Below the pieces are notes generated by a model. It saw only the letters and a program-made list of their open reading frames with translations, did not search any database and was not told the origin of the DNA. Source: Trichobilharzia szidati (Eukaryota; Platyhelminthes; Trematoda; Strigeidida; Schistosomatidae). Taken from it: a stretch of 64,000 nt of DNA. Of the stretch, positions 46,510 to 59,197 are shown one piece after another (within the stretch, counting starts at the first letter, position 1; the number at the start of each line of letters is the position of its first letter). Position numbers and translations under genes: made by a program. Location: contig OX235271.1 of assembly GCA_944472155.2 (NCBI GenBank), positions 97,043,256 through 97,107,255 on the forward strand. The letters are read 5' to 3'.

Positions 46510-49125
46510 TCTAGTCCAACACTCGGTCGGTCGGTTTTCGACATAGAACTTTGCACATATGTGCGGCAGTTCAAGTCGCCACAATCTATGTAGCACGCAA
46601 AGCAAGAGAAGGAAGTAGAAGAAATGCATAATATAGACAGTAAACAGAGGTGTGAGACAAAGGAATAGTAATAACGGAGAACAAAACAGTTTAATTGGAA
46701 ATCATAAGTCACAAGGAGTGGATGCATCTGCGCTAGCCACGATTTTGAGCCATGTCACCAATTGTTTCCAACCATTGGTTTTTACAGTCCCGAGGACCCC
46801 AAGTGGTCAGGAAGTCTACACCTTCCTACGTGGCTTAGATTAACTGTTGTGCGTCGGTGGCACAGTGGTTAGGACTCTCGCCGACCATGAACATGGTCCG
46901 GGGCTCGATCCCCTGCCGGCGCACACCCGATATCTATGGTCGGCCTGCAAAATTGGGCTACCGATATCACATGCTGAAAATTCCATACTTGTACCAAAAA
47001 TACGGTGTGGAATCAAGCTATAATAAATAAATAAATAAATAAAATAAATAAATAAATTTCATTGACCGATGAAGCCATGTTTTGATTTGACCACAATTAC
47101 CGGCTCTTTTCAACCGAACTCTATATCGGCTAACATTGTCCGTCGAGGAAGGCGATGGCTAGGCATACGTAACACATGTCCTGACCATCTCAGTCGAAGT
47201 AATTTCACAGTCTCGTCGATTGATTTCCCCGCCTTACCTAGTACTCGACCGAAGCCTAACCTCAATATTACTCACCCAATTAGGCCACCTAACACGGTAT
47301 ATAGAACGCAGGCACCTTTTCATGTCTTCCACTCTCAATGGCCAGGTCTCACAGCCATAAAGGAGGACGGAGCGGACTGATGAGCAGTACACACGCCCTC
47401 TGGTCGATAGTCGGATATCGCGTCTACGCCAGAGACGGCGAAAACTGGCGAATGCGAACCTAGCCCTCTGTATTCGTGCTGAAATTTCGTCTGAGATCAA
47501 CCCGTTGGGACTGATGGTACTTCCCAAGTAATTGAAGCGGTCAACGTGTTCTACCACTTCACTTCCTATTTCTAATCTAGGGGTCGGTGAAGTCCAATCC
47601 TGCAGCATCATCTTACATTTTACAGGGGCGAATCGCATGCCAAACATACGGAGATTGTTGCTCAGGGTGTTCAGTAGACTCTGCATTTTGTCAGAGTCCT
47701 CGCCTAGAAGGACTATATCGTCCGCATATTCGAAGTCGAGGAGATTATTCCCTGGTAGCAAGTCAATCCCTGAGTCGCTGAAGTGTGATAGGGTTAAGTC
47801 CATTAGTACATCTATGATGAAATTGAATAGGAATGGGGATAATGGGCATCCTTGACGGACGCCACTAGTCGTCACCACTTCAGATGACAACTCGCCATAA
47901 GCCCTCACCTGGCTGGATGAGTACGAGTAGAGTGCCTTAATCAGTGCAATGTATTTTCTTGGCATTCCCTTTACAGCCAAGCATCGCCAGAGAACCTCCC
48001 GGTCGACAGAATCGAATGCCGCCTTTAGGTCAAGAAATATAATGATTGTCGGACGCCGATAGGAATGCCTATGTTCTAGAATCTGTCGAAGGGTGAAGAT
48101 ATGATCAATACACCCTCTTCCTGGCCTAAAACCTGCCTGGTTTTCTCGTGTTTGTGTCTCCCGAGCACCACTTAATCTACGCAGTATTATTGAGCCTAGG
48201 ATTTTAGATACTATATTAGTCAAGCTAATCCCTCTGTGATTATCACAAGACGACTTGTCTCCCTTCTTGTATATCGGGATGATGAGTGACTTACACCAAC
48301 CCGATGGGACTTCCTCTGATTCCCAGACGCTGCCTGGAACCTCCGTTAACGCAGACAGTAAACTGTCTCCTCCGTACTTAAATACCTCTGGAGTCAATAA
48401 ATCAGGTCCTGCTGCTTTGCCTAGCTTCAGATTGGTGACAGCTTTGGTAACCTCAGTTAGGGACGGAGGACCTGTGTCTATCTCCCATTCAGGGAGGTGT
48501 TGGATGTCCGGCAGGTTAAGTGTGGCTGTGGGCCAATTAAACTGCTCTTCATAGTGTTCTTTCCAGCGCTCCAGACGTCTATCCTGGGAGCTAATTATGG
48601 TGCCATTTTTCTCGGAGATTGTTTCGCTTATCATTTGCCTTTTACCACCTGTTTCCCTGATAAGCCTGAATAGTTGTATGTTGTTGCCTATCGCCGATGC
48701 TTTTTCCATCTCTTTCGCCTTTGTCAACCACCACTGTTCACGGTCCTTGCGGAAACTTTTCGTAAGTTTCTTTTTGTGCAGCTTTCGCTCCTCATTGAAT
48801 TCGGAGCTCGCCGGAATAAGTCTTCTAGCATCTATCAGTTCGGATGAGGCAGTCTAAATCCAATGGTTTTTACTCACCTTTGGATTTACCTTATTCACAG
48901 CTTTTACAGCTGTATCTATGGCTGACTGAATATTCTTCCAGGCTTCTTCAGGGTGAGCGCAGCTGTCAAACTCAGATATGTGTCTAGCTAGTTCTTCCTC
49001 AAATAGGGACTTAGTTCCCTGGTCGAGCTGGGGACGTGATGGGTTTACCGCCAGCTGTTTCCTACGTCCGTTCAGTCGTAAGCACACACGAGCGCGGACC
49101 AGTGCGTGATCCGTATCTACACACG
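46510..49125 (-). mobile_element. RTE-clade LINE (SR2/Perere-like, family A), nearly intact reverse transcriptase
   Basis: The minus frame 47234-48727 (497 codons) includes [50 protein letters not shown] and [13 protein letters not shown], the reverse transcriptase boxes with the YADD centre. The same frame continues upstream to about 49110, interrupted by one TAG at 48855-48857. Near 47318, 21 bases present in other copies are missing. The 5' end (endonuclease) falls in the assembly gap. A SINE is inserted at 46851-47056. Confidence 0.85.
46851..47056 (+). mobile_element. tRNA-derived SINE, type 1, inserted in a LINE
   Basis: TGCGTCGGTGGCACAGTGG to an (AAAT)n tail at 47020-47056. It interrupts the RTE LINE at 46510-49125 between segments that are contiguous at 19401-19430. 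Confidence 0.8.
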
Positions 49126-49622
49126 NNNNNNNNNNNNNNNNNNNNNNNNNNNNNNNNNNNNNNNNNNNNNNNNNNNNNNNNNNNNNNNNNNNNNNNNNNN
49201 NNNNNNNNNNNNNNNNNNNNNNNNNNNNNNNNNNNNNNNNNNNNNNNNNNNNNNNNNNNNNNNNNNNNNNNNNNNNNNNNNNNNNNNNNNNNNNNNNNNN
49301 NNNNNNNNNNNNNNNNNNNNNNNNNNNNNNNNNNNNNNNNNNNNNNNNNNNNNNNNNNNNNNNNNNNNNNNNNNNNNNNNNNNNNNNNNNNNNNNNNNNN
49401 NNNNNNNNNNNNNNNNNNNNNNNNNNNNNNNNNNNNNNNNNNNNNNNNNNNNNNNNNNNNNNNNNNNNNNNNNNNNNNNNNNNNNNNNNNNNNNNNNNNN
49501 NNNNNNNNNNNNNNNNNNNNNNNNNNNNNNNNNNNNNNNNNNNNNNNNNNNNNNNNNNNNNNNNNNNNNNNNNNNNNNNNNNNNNNNNNNNNNNNNNNNN
49601 NNNNNNNNNNNNNNNNNNNNNN
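49126..49622. other. assembly gap (497 N)
   Basis: Cuts the 5' half of an RTE LINE on the left. The second copy of the RIF1 segment starts directly on the right. Confidence 0.95.
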
Positions 49623-50627
49623 GTAGGCCTCTTTTCACATGAAGCAAAGTAAACCATAGTTAACTATAGTTAGGAGTTGAGCATGTAAGTCATTGGACAA
49701 CACATCCGTACATACATATATATGAGTTGGTGTTGCATACTGTTTTTTGCGTCAGTCTGTTAAGATAAACACTCTTTGTTATTTTGTGTGTGTGTGTATG
49801 TATGTGTATGAAGATTGTCGATGCTTGATCTTAACTGTTTAGTGTTACATTTAGTTAATCCTTCTGTTTTATGAAACAAAAGAAAAAAAGATAATGAAAC
49901 TCATGTAAATATAGAAAACAACAGCATTTGAATATCCGATAAACATCTGATCAGTACATCAATAGTGTATTTTCTTCATATTGATTTGTTTTTTTTTTGT
50001 TCTGAGAAATTGTTTTCATTTATTCTATTTTATGAATATATTGACAGGGTAAACTGTGTAAGTTCTTTGTCCACAACTTCTGTTGCAGTAGATTAGTTAA
50101 TTCAGTAACTATAACTCTCGTTTTGCTCATCTCACGTGTGTAAATTGTTTGCAGGGTGTCTATTGATTGATTCTTAAGTTAGTAGACAGTGGTAACTGTT
50201 TGCTTTGGATGCATTCACATTTTTCACTCTTTTTCGGTTCTTTAGGCAATAATTCATTATGTATAATAATATTTAGCTAGTTCTGTGGTGGAACTTCTTC
50301 CCTCCCCTCACCCATTGAATCCGGTTTCTTAGTTGAAAACTGTTTGTCAAGCTAAAGTCACCAGTTAACAACTTTATATTTTATCGCTTATCCGTGTAAG
50401 ATTTATATTTAGAGAGCGGAGGAATTCTGGAGTTATACTGGTGAATATTGTTTGTTTTGGGCAGTTTTAATTTCTGCTTATGTGCATCCTAAAAGTTTCT
50501 TGTTCCCTCCCCCCACTATTAAAAATTCTGCTGGATGGTAAAATTTCGGTTGTGTATTCATATCCAAGTTAGAATGGTGTTTTCTCAGCTAAGGAAAAGG
50601 TGTCAATTAGTGCGTAATATTTTTTTT

Positions 50628-50857
50628 ATTCCTTCACGTTCCTAGTGGAACATAGGGCTTCAAGGTTGAGGCTTGAAGTTTCTGTAGCAGTGTTTATTTT
50701 TTACGGGATGAGGTTGCTAGTCTCATGCCCAACCTTTCCTCTTTACCAGCTTTATTACTGACTTAGCGAGGTAAAGGAGTGCGTCTGTGGCCGGGGATCG
50801 AACCTCGGACCATGTGCATTGTCGACGAGCGTCCTAACCACTGTGCACCGACGCGTA
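50628..50857 (-). mobile_element. tRNA-derived SINE, type 2, copy 2
   Basis: Counterpart of 29203-29427. Confidence 0.72.
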
Positions 50858-51525
50858 ATTACTTAACCCAAATTATTGTGTCTATGTAAAGGAAAATTGA
50901 GCATTCCATTATATGGATTTGTGAATTTGATGTGTGCTTTGGTAACTTTTTTTGAAAGCTTACTTTACCTCAAAAATTTATGGTATCTAAGAGTTTATAG
51001 TATTACCGAGTCATTCAAGAAAAAAGCAATTGGACTGAGGTTTGAATCCGAGAAGTGTCGTTCAGTGGTGTAGAAAAACCTGAGTTTTTTGGTTTTATAG
51101 CCCATTATGCGCATGTGTGCATGCTCTTATTTAATTATTTCTTTGTTTATTCCACTTATCGTCTTGACTGTGAAGACTTCCATCTGATGTTATGTTGTGT
51201 TTACTTTACGATTCTTTCTATGGTGTATTTGTTAGTGTTTGATTTTATCGTTTTAATCATAGTATCCTGAATAAACTGTAAGGAGAAAATGAATTCGGTA
51301 ATTACCTGTCCACTTTTTTTTCGCCTTGTTGATTTCTGGTTGGCATCTTCGTGCAGCGTACAGTCATTACTAATTTCCGTACATGTTTCCTTTTATTTGT
51401 CATCCATCCATGTATGTGATTGGTTGAATATTCGCTTAACGCAGTTGCACACAGGTAAATGTGATCTATACGACAGAAGTAAATTTGTGCTTAGACAGAG
51501 GAAATGAATCACCGTGATATCTGTG

Positions 51526-51565
<40 letters not shown>

Positions 51566-51674
51566 AAGTAAAATCGATATTAAATATGCTTCTTTTTCAA
51601 AAATATTTCTTTTTTAATAATAGCTTACAGTTTCTGTTTCGAATTTAATCCCAAACACGGTTCAATATTAGATG

Positions 51675-51870
51675 GTTGGAGGCAATCGGCAGGAAGTCTT
51701 AGACCTGGGTTTCGTGCTAGTTGGCACTCACCAGTCAGCAAGGCGTATCTGCAACCTTGAGGGAACTCATGTCCCTTCTGAGATTCGAACCCGCGTCACC
51801 CAGTGCTGCAATCAGAAACGTTACCACTGAACTATTCGGGCTCTCGATTACCTCCAACCGTCTAATATCA
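51675..51870 (-). mobile_element. tRNA-derived SINE, further family, copy 2
   Basis: Counterpart of 30205-30425, with the B box intact (GGGTTCGAATCTCAG on the minus strand). Confidence 0.62.
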
Positions 51871-52092
51871 TCAAATCAATGTGCACCGTGATGGCGAGCT
51901 ACCTAGAATGGTGGCCACATTGGAAATCTGACTCATAGAATTCAGTCTGCACCAAAGAAAGGACTAGACACGTCACACTAGTTACCAGTGTCCAATCAAA
52001 GTACAGTTCAGTGTGTTCATAAGAAAATTAATCCAGTGATACTTCTTTTACTAAATTTTAAGTATTAAGAGATGGTACTTTGGCTGTAAGAC

Positions 52093-52291
52093 TGTGCGTC
52101 GGTGGCACAGTGGTTAGGACTCTCGCCGACCATGCACATGGTCCGGAGTTCGACCCCCTGCCGACGCACACCCGATATCTATGGTCGGCCTGTAAAATTT
52201 GGGCTACCGATATCCATGCTGAAAATTCCATACCTGTACCTAAAAATACGGTGTGGCATCAAGCTGTAATAAAAAATGAAAAAAATACAAT
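52093..52291 (+). mobile_element. tRNA-derived SINE, type 1, copy 2 only
   Basis: TGCGTCGGTGGCACAGTGG...CAAGCTGTAATAAAAAATG. The same place in copy 1 (30653-30656) is empty. Confidence 0.82.
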
Positions 52292-52538
52292 AACTTTGGC
52301 TATTCAGACGACTATTTATTTATCTGTATGTAATACGTGATTTCTGAAGATAGAATGAAATGAATAGCCTGGGAGGCTGCTGGTGCCGCTGTGACGCCGA
52401 TCTTCATTTCACTTTCAATAATTACACATTATAAATATAGGATAGTAATTTCTTTACGGATTGAAAAGCATTTTTCTAACCATGTATATATTCTCCTTCT
52501 CATTTTCTTTTTTTTTCTCTAAAAATGTATGCTTTTAG

Positions 52539-52587
52539 AGTTGTTTTATCTCCGTTAACCAAAGAACCTGTTTCTACTGAAGAGTCT
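52539..52587 (+). CDS. RIF1: RIF1 exon 21, copy 2
   Basis: Same 49 bases and splice sites as 30904-30952. Confidence 0.6.
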
Positions 52588-52630
52588 GTAAGTCCATCGT
52601 TAAATTTGCTTATTTAATTTGAAGTTATTT

Positions 52631-52663
<33 letters not shown>

Positions 52664-52674
<11 letters not shown>

Positions 52675-53197
52675 AATTAAACAGTGTCAAAATGTCAATG
52701 GGTTGATAATTAACGAAGAAAATCAATACACATTTAAAAGGTAGAAATGGTCAGAATAAATTAATTTTACAAGGATAACACGTAATTAAAGATGAAGTGG
52801 TCAGAAAGAATAATTTGGACAATTATAATTTTTATAGGTTTAGGGGGAGGGGGGCGACGTAGTCCGGTTTATGCATTCTTGTAACGATGACCAAGGTAAG
52901 GAAAGTGGCTGTACAAATTTCTTCTGAACACATAGGCTTGGCTTCTTCAGGTGGATTCCGATTGCCTCAGCTGTCTGTAGAAGACGAACTCGTAGAGCAA
53001 AGTTAAGATTAGTCGGAATGTGATAAATAATTTTAAATGCAGTATTAACATCAACCTTATGCTCAGTATCAACAAGGTGTGATAAAATAGAACTACGAAT
53101 AGATCTTGTTTGTCCTTTGCTTAACCATGTTGGATGATGTTCAGAAATACGACGATGAACCTGCCTAATTGTACGCCCAATGTAGCTGGCTCCGCAG

Positions 53198-53200
<3 letters not shown>
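52664..53200 (-). mobile_element. Penelope-like element 3' end inside a (TA)n, copy 2 only
   Basis: Minus frame: CGASYIGRTIRQVHRRISEH...SLCVQKKFVQPLSLPWSS. Flanked on both sides by (TA)n. Copy 1 has a single uninterrupted (TA)n at the same point (30999-31032). Confidence 0.75.

Positions 53201-53229
<29 letters not shown>
53198..53229. repeat. (TA)n microsatellite, 3' side of Penelope insertion
   Basis: Matches the run at 52635-52668 on the other side of the element. Confidence 0.8.
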
Positions 53230-53231
<2 letters not shown>

Positions 53232-53529
53232 TAATGCGTTTGTTAATCATTTTGTCGGTGGTGTTCATAAATTCCGAAATGGAAAAATATTTTGCGATAG
53301 AGTTTATGAGTGGTAAATAAAGCCTCTGCCATAGTTGTGCCCTCTCAATCTTTTTCCTTTCAGACATTGTTCTTTTTCATAGTTTACTTCTAACCCACCC
53401 ACCCCGCCGAAGAAAATTAAAACAATATAGTAGGAATAGATTGACAATCCAATTGTACTTTCTTGATAGAATTTATCTGAAGATAACTTCATTTAACAAT
53501 TCGTATTTTTCAAGTATTGGTTTGTAGGG

Positions 53530-54025
53530 ATTTGGTTGATTGGTTAAAGGATTTCATCATGAGCTGACATTGGTTAGAGAACCATTGGAAAACCCACCAA
53601 GGAGTACTGGACAACTGTTTCGTCCTTGTCTGGGACTCTTCATCAGTACGCACCCACCGCCAGGGCTCGAACCCAGGACCTTCTGGTTACAAGGCGAGCT
53701 TGTATACCATTAAGCCACTGGGACCCGGTCCAATAGCCCATGAATTCTAACTTCTGCTAATTCACGATATAGCGCAACCGCTAGCCAATGTCTTCGGCGA
53801 GTATTTGTCCTGACACCCGACCTGCTGCACGCTACTGGTCACGGCTTCCGACTGGAACCCCAGGTAACTACCTACCTGAATAGGTCCAGTCGCCAGTGAG
53901 TATCTCATTGATATTCAAGTATTGGGTTGCTGAAGAGTTTCAAACCAAGACGAAACAGCTGTCCAGTACTCCCAGGTTTTCCAATGGTTCTCTAACCATT
54001 GTCAGCTCATGATGAAGTCCTGTAA
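53530..54025. mobile_element. hammerhead SINE with two opposed hammerheads, copy 2
   Basis: Counterpart of 31325-31822. Minus hammerhead at 53604-53649 (C3 to A). Plus hammerhead at 53924-53969 with an unbroken core. Arms of about 55 bp pair with each other. Confidence 0.7.
53924..53969 (+). ncRNA. hammerhead ribozyme motif with complete core
   Basis: CTGAAGA (53930-53936), stem II GTTT/AGAC with one G-U pair, GAAA (53952-53955), stem III CAGCTG, then GTC and CAGTAC. All conserved core bases are present. Stem I is about 4 bp with wobbles (GGGTTG against CAGTAC). Best candidate in the window for self-cleavage. Confidence 0.55.
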
Positions 54026-54221
54026 CCAATTCTTATTTTCATTCGATTGAAAATCTCTGGCTGACCTTCATTTTTGCTCAATTTAGTCACCCTGTTTCTG
54101 TTTCAGATTTTCGATGCATTACTAGGAAAAATGTTACAATTTTAGCGTTTTTGTTTTCATGGGCTCTTCAACTGACAATTCACCGATGATTTTCTTTTCT
54201 TTCTTTTTTTTTTAAAAAAAG

Positions 54222-54330
54222 GATTCAAAAGATGACTTGGAAATTATACAAGATACAGAAGTAACTGATACACAATGTGAGGTGGAGAAAACATTGGAGA
54301 ATAACATCTCTTCAGAAATAAATAAATCCA
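54222..54330 (+). CDS. RIF1: RIF1 exon 22, copy 2
   Basis: Counterpart of 32013-32121. A few coding differences near the end (ENNISSEINKS against [11 protein letters not shown]), same donor GTAATG. Confidence 0.6.
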
Positions 54331-55009
54331 GTAATGAGATTGCCTATGACTTTATGTGATTGAATTCTAATTTTTTTTGTTGGCTTATAATTTACATTAC
54401 AGTTTGATTTAAAAAAAAGGTGTAATCTCATAGTTGAGTTGATATTTCGGAAATGTTAGTCTTAAACTAGTGGAGTAGTAGCGTTCATTGACCCGCTATT
54501 CGATTTTATCAGTGTAGATGATTTTCATCATCATTTATTGTTCAGTGTGCACATTGTGATGAGTAGCTTTGTTGCTGTTCATACAATAGATTTATGTTTC
54601 AGCTTAATTCTTTAATCCGTAATCTATTATGAGATCGAATGACAATTTAATGGTTATGAATTTGATCTGTTATTATGTCTCCTATTTTAGTTACTAGTTT
54701 TACTAGTAGTTATGTGAAGCAGTGGTTCATTGGTGGTCTGGGCGCACGGCTTCCAACCAGTGAAGACAACAGATTACGAACCCCGTTTCAGTTATCAAGG
54801 TTTGAGTGGCGAGGTTGTATCACTAACTTACACACAATAGACACGACTCATCGCCAGTTGCATGAAATTGCGACTGGTTGTTAAGTAACATTCTTTTATT
54901 CAGTAGTAATATTACTCGGAGATCAGTAGTTGGACATGTGCACTGGAACTAAGCTGCGTGTACTGATTTCTGTGGCTTTTGATCAAACAAATATGAAACA
55001 AATGGTCTA

Positions 55010-55200
55010 CGAGCTCGCCTTGTAACCCGAAAGTCCTGACTTCGAACTCCAATGGGTGCGTACTGATGAAGAGTCTCAAACCGGGATAAAATAGCTGTCC
55101 GGTACTCTCAGGTTTTCCAATGGTTCTTTAACTGATGTCAGCTCATAATGAAATCCTCTAACCAATCAAACAAAAAAACCCTACAAAAACCAATACTTGA
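55010..55200 (+). mobile_element. hammerhead SINE, right half, copy 2
   Basis: Counterpart of 32798-32996. Core reads ATGAAGA, and GAAA is changed to AAAA. Confidence 0.58.
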
Positions 55201-55415
55201 AAATATGAAACAAATGATGTAGTGGTTTTAGGATATATAAGTATAAAATATCGGTTTAAGAATAAAAACTTTCGGTGATGTTTTTCTACTGAACTTTATT
55301 GGAATAGACAGCATATCCAAGTGTGTTCTGGTTATTTACATAGTGGTCGCATGTGTATCTACTTTCAGTAGGTCTTCAGTGTTGATATGAATTATGTAAG
55401 GACGTATCACATGTC

Positions 55416-55608
55416 TGTGCGTCGGTGGCACAGTGGTTAGGACTCTCGCCGACCATGCAAATGGTCCGGGGTTCGATCCCCTGCCGATGCACACCCGATA
55501 TCTATGGTCGGCCTGCAAAATTTGGGCTACCGATATCACATGCTGAAGATTTCATACCTGTACCAAAAAATCCGGTGTGGAATCAAGCTGTAATCAAAAA
55601 ATAAATTC
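55416..55608 (+). mobile_element. tRNA-derived SINE, type 1, copy 2 only
   Basis: GTGCGTCGGTGGCACAGTGG...CAAGCTGTAATCAAAAAATA. Copy 1 at about 33198 lacks it. Confidence 0.82.
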
Positions 55609-55639
55609 TTGACGTGTATATTATATAATTGTGTTTCGT

Positions 55640-55877
55640 GTGCGTCGGTAGCACATCAGTAGAATACTCGCCAACCGCACTGGGTGGTTTGGGGTTCAAT
55701 CACTGACCGACGTACTCCTTCACCTCGCTAAGCCAGTAATAAGACTGGTAAAGTGGGGAGGTTGGACATAAGGCTAGCAACCCTATCCCTTAAAAATTAA
55801 ACACCACTGCTATCGAAACTTCAGAGCTCTAGCTTGTGACCCGATGGTGCACTTAAGACGTAAAGGCATTAAAAAAA
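55640..55877 (+). mobile_element. tRNA-derived SINE, type 2, copy 2
   Basis: Counterpart of 33245-33482. Confidence 0.7.
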
Positions 55878-55965
55878 GTGTTTTGTACTGATCTTTCTAA
55901 ATCTCCTTATAAATGATTCCGAAGTGAATGTAATAATTTTGATTTCATTTTGTCGCGTTTTTCAG

Positions 55966-56307
55966 ACCTATCACCAGTTGAAACTGTGTCACATAATGTA
56001 GTAGACGATTCACCTAAACTCAATAGTCATGGCAATGATAATAATGAAAACGATATGTCAGCTGGTGAGAAAAAAGAATTGTCTCCTTCACCTGTCGTAG
56101 CTAATGACGATGTGTCTTCAACGGCTCCTTCACCTGTCGTAGCTAATGACGATTTGTCTTCAACGGCTCCTTCAAAATCGATTTCTAAAGATGATGATGA
56201 TAATGATGGTGATAATGTCAAGACAGTATCCACATCTTCTGTGTCTGTCCCAGCAATATTAACCTCACGTCCAATTATCAATAATGTATCCAGTCCATTA
56301 ATTCGAG
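55966..56307 (+). CDS. RIF1: RIF1 exon 23, copy 2
   Basis: Same 342-base length, frame and doubled 14-residue unit as copy 1. Differences include V to L in the second unit (NDDLSS), SVLAIL to SVPAIL, and ARPV to SRPI. Confidence 0.68.
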
Positions 56308-56934
56308 GTTAGTGGGTTTTTTTTATTATTCTTCGTTTATTTAGTTAAAATTAGATACAAATTCAAATCGTTATTTTTTATGTGAGTTGGTCCTAAAAAA
56401 TCAACCATAGTGATTGTTATAGTTAGGTTTTCTTGAAACCTTTGGATTAAGTTGCTATCCTACAGACAATAAAACCACACTACCAGCTGTTTTCACATAG
56501 TTGGCAATGAAAAAAAGTGTATTTCAGCAGATTTTGATCTCTCCGGATTCTTAAATCCCTGTAAATCAATAGTTTTCAACGGGTCTGTACAACTCAACTT
56601 AGTAAACCTAGTTTTGTAGTGACGAGTCTGTAGTCACAGATTAATACCTAAGTGTTGGAGGCATGGCTAAATATAACTAAGAATTTAATCGGTATAATAG
56701 TCACAGTGAGTATCAATACAAATGTTGGAGGTTGTTTTTGTAATATTACGAATATTTCAGTCATTCATATTTTTGATATTATGAGATGTGATGGACTATA
56801 TACAAGCTGTATTATTCATATCTTATCTCATTGTGTTTGATAAAAAGTGGTTAACTGTTTGTGTTCTTCAAAATTGTGATTTCGAACTAAGTATGCTTAT
56901 TGATTAGGAAGATGATATATATGTTTAATGTCAC

Positions 56935-57733
56935 ACAAACTCGAAGACTGGCAGGCAAAAACCAACAAGCTGGTTGAAGAAGCAGAGAAGACAGGACTGC
57001 AGGCGGACATAGAGAAAGGAGGTGATGAAGATAACCAATCCAACAGCAACAACAACAACAACCAGCACCAATCACCATCATCGGGAGAGATTTAACAGAG
57101 GTTACCTCCTTCACTTATCTAGGAAGCATCGTTTCAACTACAAGCAGTCGGAACGGATGAAGATGTCAAAGCTGACCAGCATGGATCAGAAAGGCAAGAT
57201 ACGCCTTCATCAACCTGAAACCAGTTTAGAAATCTTCTACACTCAACATAAGGAACAAGATTCGGATTTTCAACACCAATGTAAAGTCAGAAACTTGCAC
57301 TGCGTGTCAGGATTTCCAACAGTCTACTGCAGACTTTAATCAACAGCTGCCTTCGCTTTCTCCATACTGGAGATCAAATGGCCGGCTGGCCAGAAAAAAT
57401 GAGCAGCAGGGAACTCTGACAACAGACCAACCAAGAGCCGATTGCTCAACAAATGTGTCGAAGAAAATGGAGATGGATCGGGCATACATTGAGGAGGCCG
57501 TCGAATGACATCGCGCGCCAGCTAGGCCATCGCTCGAGTGGAATCCAAATGGGAAGCGAAGAGTGGGTCGTCAGTGCGAGGGTGACACGGAAGAGATCGT
57601 GTGAAGAGGAGATGAGGGAGTCTGGTCAATCATGGACCCAGATGAAGAGGACGGCAGAAAATAGAAGAAAGTAGAGATGTGTTGTTGAAGCCCAATGTTC
57701 CACTAGGAAGCCAAGGGAACAATAATAATAATA
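56935..57733 (+). mobile_element. RTE-clade LINE fragment (family B), copy 2
   Basis: Counterpart of 34541-35372. Ends AAGCCAAGGGAACAATAATA. Plus frame shows [20 protein letters not shown]. Confidence 0.66.
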
Positions 57734-58149
57734 TAATGCTTATTGATCATATCTCCTGGTTGGGATTACTTATTTCAATATATCTTCGGTTAAATTTTAA
57801 ATACATTCATTGTTTATGTTCTGTTTTAATGTCTTTTTCACACTACATTTCATGTTGTCTGACATTCTTATTATTATTATTGTCCCTCTTTTCTGAATTC
57901 CTTCCTTAAACTCTTTCTGTATAACTTATGTAAATACACTTACTGTATTCGACGAAAAACACCTGATAATGTCAATTGTTTGGACTGTTTTGATGATGAG
58001 TATGACCATAGTTTGCGGAAAATGATTGTATTTTTGAAGTTTGATTATATGCCTAATGGATTTATAAACTATGCTTTACGACTATAAGTATTATCTGGTT
58101 AAATAAATTTACTGACATTGTAATATTATTGTTATAGTAATAGTAATAG

Positions 58150-58795
58150 AGGTGATGAAAATACCTAACTACCACCACCACCAACAACAACAAGCACCAG
58201 TCACCATCAACAAGAGAAATTTCACGGCAGTCAATTTTTTCGCTTATTTACACAGTATCGTTTCAACTATAGATAGATGGCGCAGACGAGGATGTCAAAG
58301 CCCATCAGGATCGGAAAAGCAAAGCAGACCTTCATTACACTGAATTCAGTTTGAAAATCTACAGTACTCATCATAAAGAGCAAGATTTGTATCATTAACA
58401 CTAGTGACAAATCAGTGCTACTATGTGGTTCAGATACTTGGTGCATGATCAACAAAAGCTCTTCCAACAGCTACTGTGATTTACAACAGCTGTCATCTTT
58501 GTCTCAATGATGAAGATCAAATGGCTGGTTGTTTAGGATAAGCAACAAAGGATTCTATTGGTAGACGAACCAACCAACAACCCTATCTCCCAACAAATAT
58601 GCAGAGGGAAGTAAAGGAGATGGATTGTACGTACTCTGAGGAGACCGTTGAATGAAAGCATATGCCAAGTCCTCGAGCGGGACACGAATGGGAAATGAGA
58701 CTAGAAAAGGCTGAAGAGAACCGAATGTAATGAAGATGTATTGTTGAAGTCCTACCAGCCTACTCCGGAACCTACGGCAATAACAGTGTGAATCC
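58150..58795 (+). mobile_element. RTE-like LINE fragment (diverged family B), copy 2
   Basis: Counterpart of 36112-36734, here without the LTR; the empty site lies at about 58168. Confidence 0.5.
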
Positions 58796-59197
58796 AATCC
58801 AATTTTTTGCCCACCTTTTAGAGTTCAATGTATCACTTTTTGCTGTAGTATTCTGTCAGCCTCTTTTTTATTCTTTATCGTATGCTGTTCTTCTAAGGCT
58901 GATCAGTTTGTATATCATATGCTGGTGTATGATGTACTCCTGATTGGAAATAGATGAATTGATTCTATGCACGAGGGGGTAATTTGATAAAAGCTTCCTG
59001 TTTACCGTTAATCTAAACATATACTCTTGTTAGTTTATTATCAGTTTTTCTAAAACAGCAAAGGTGTATAAATTAACTGACAATTGTCTTCATTTTATCA
59101 TTCTATTTAATATTTTAATTAGCTGACATATTCAGCTGTTCTTTGTGTGCCATTCCATGCATTTTTTAAAAACAAAATTGAACATATTTGTTCACAG

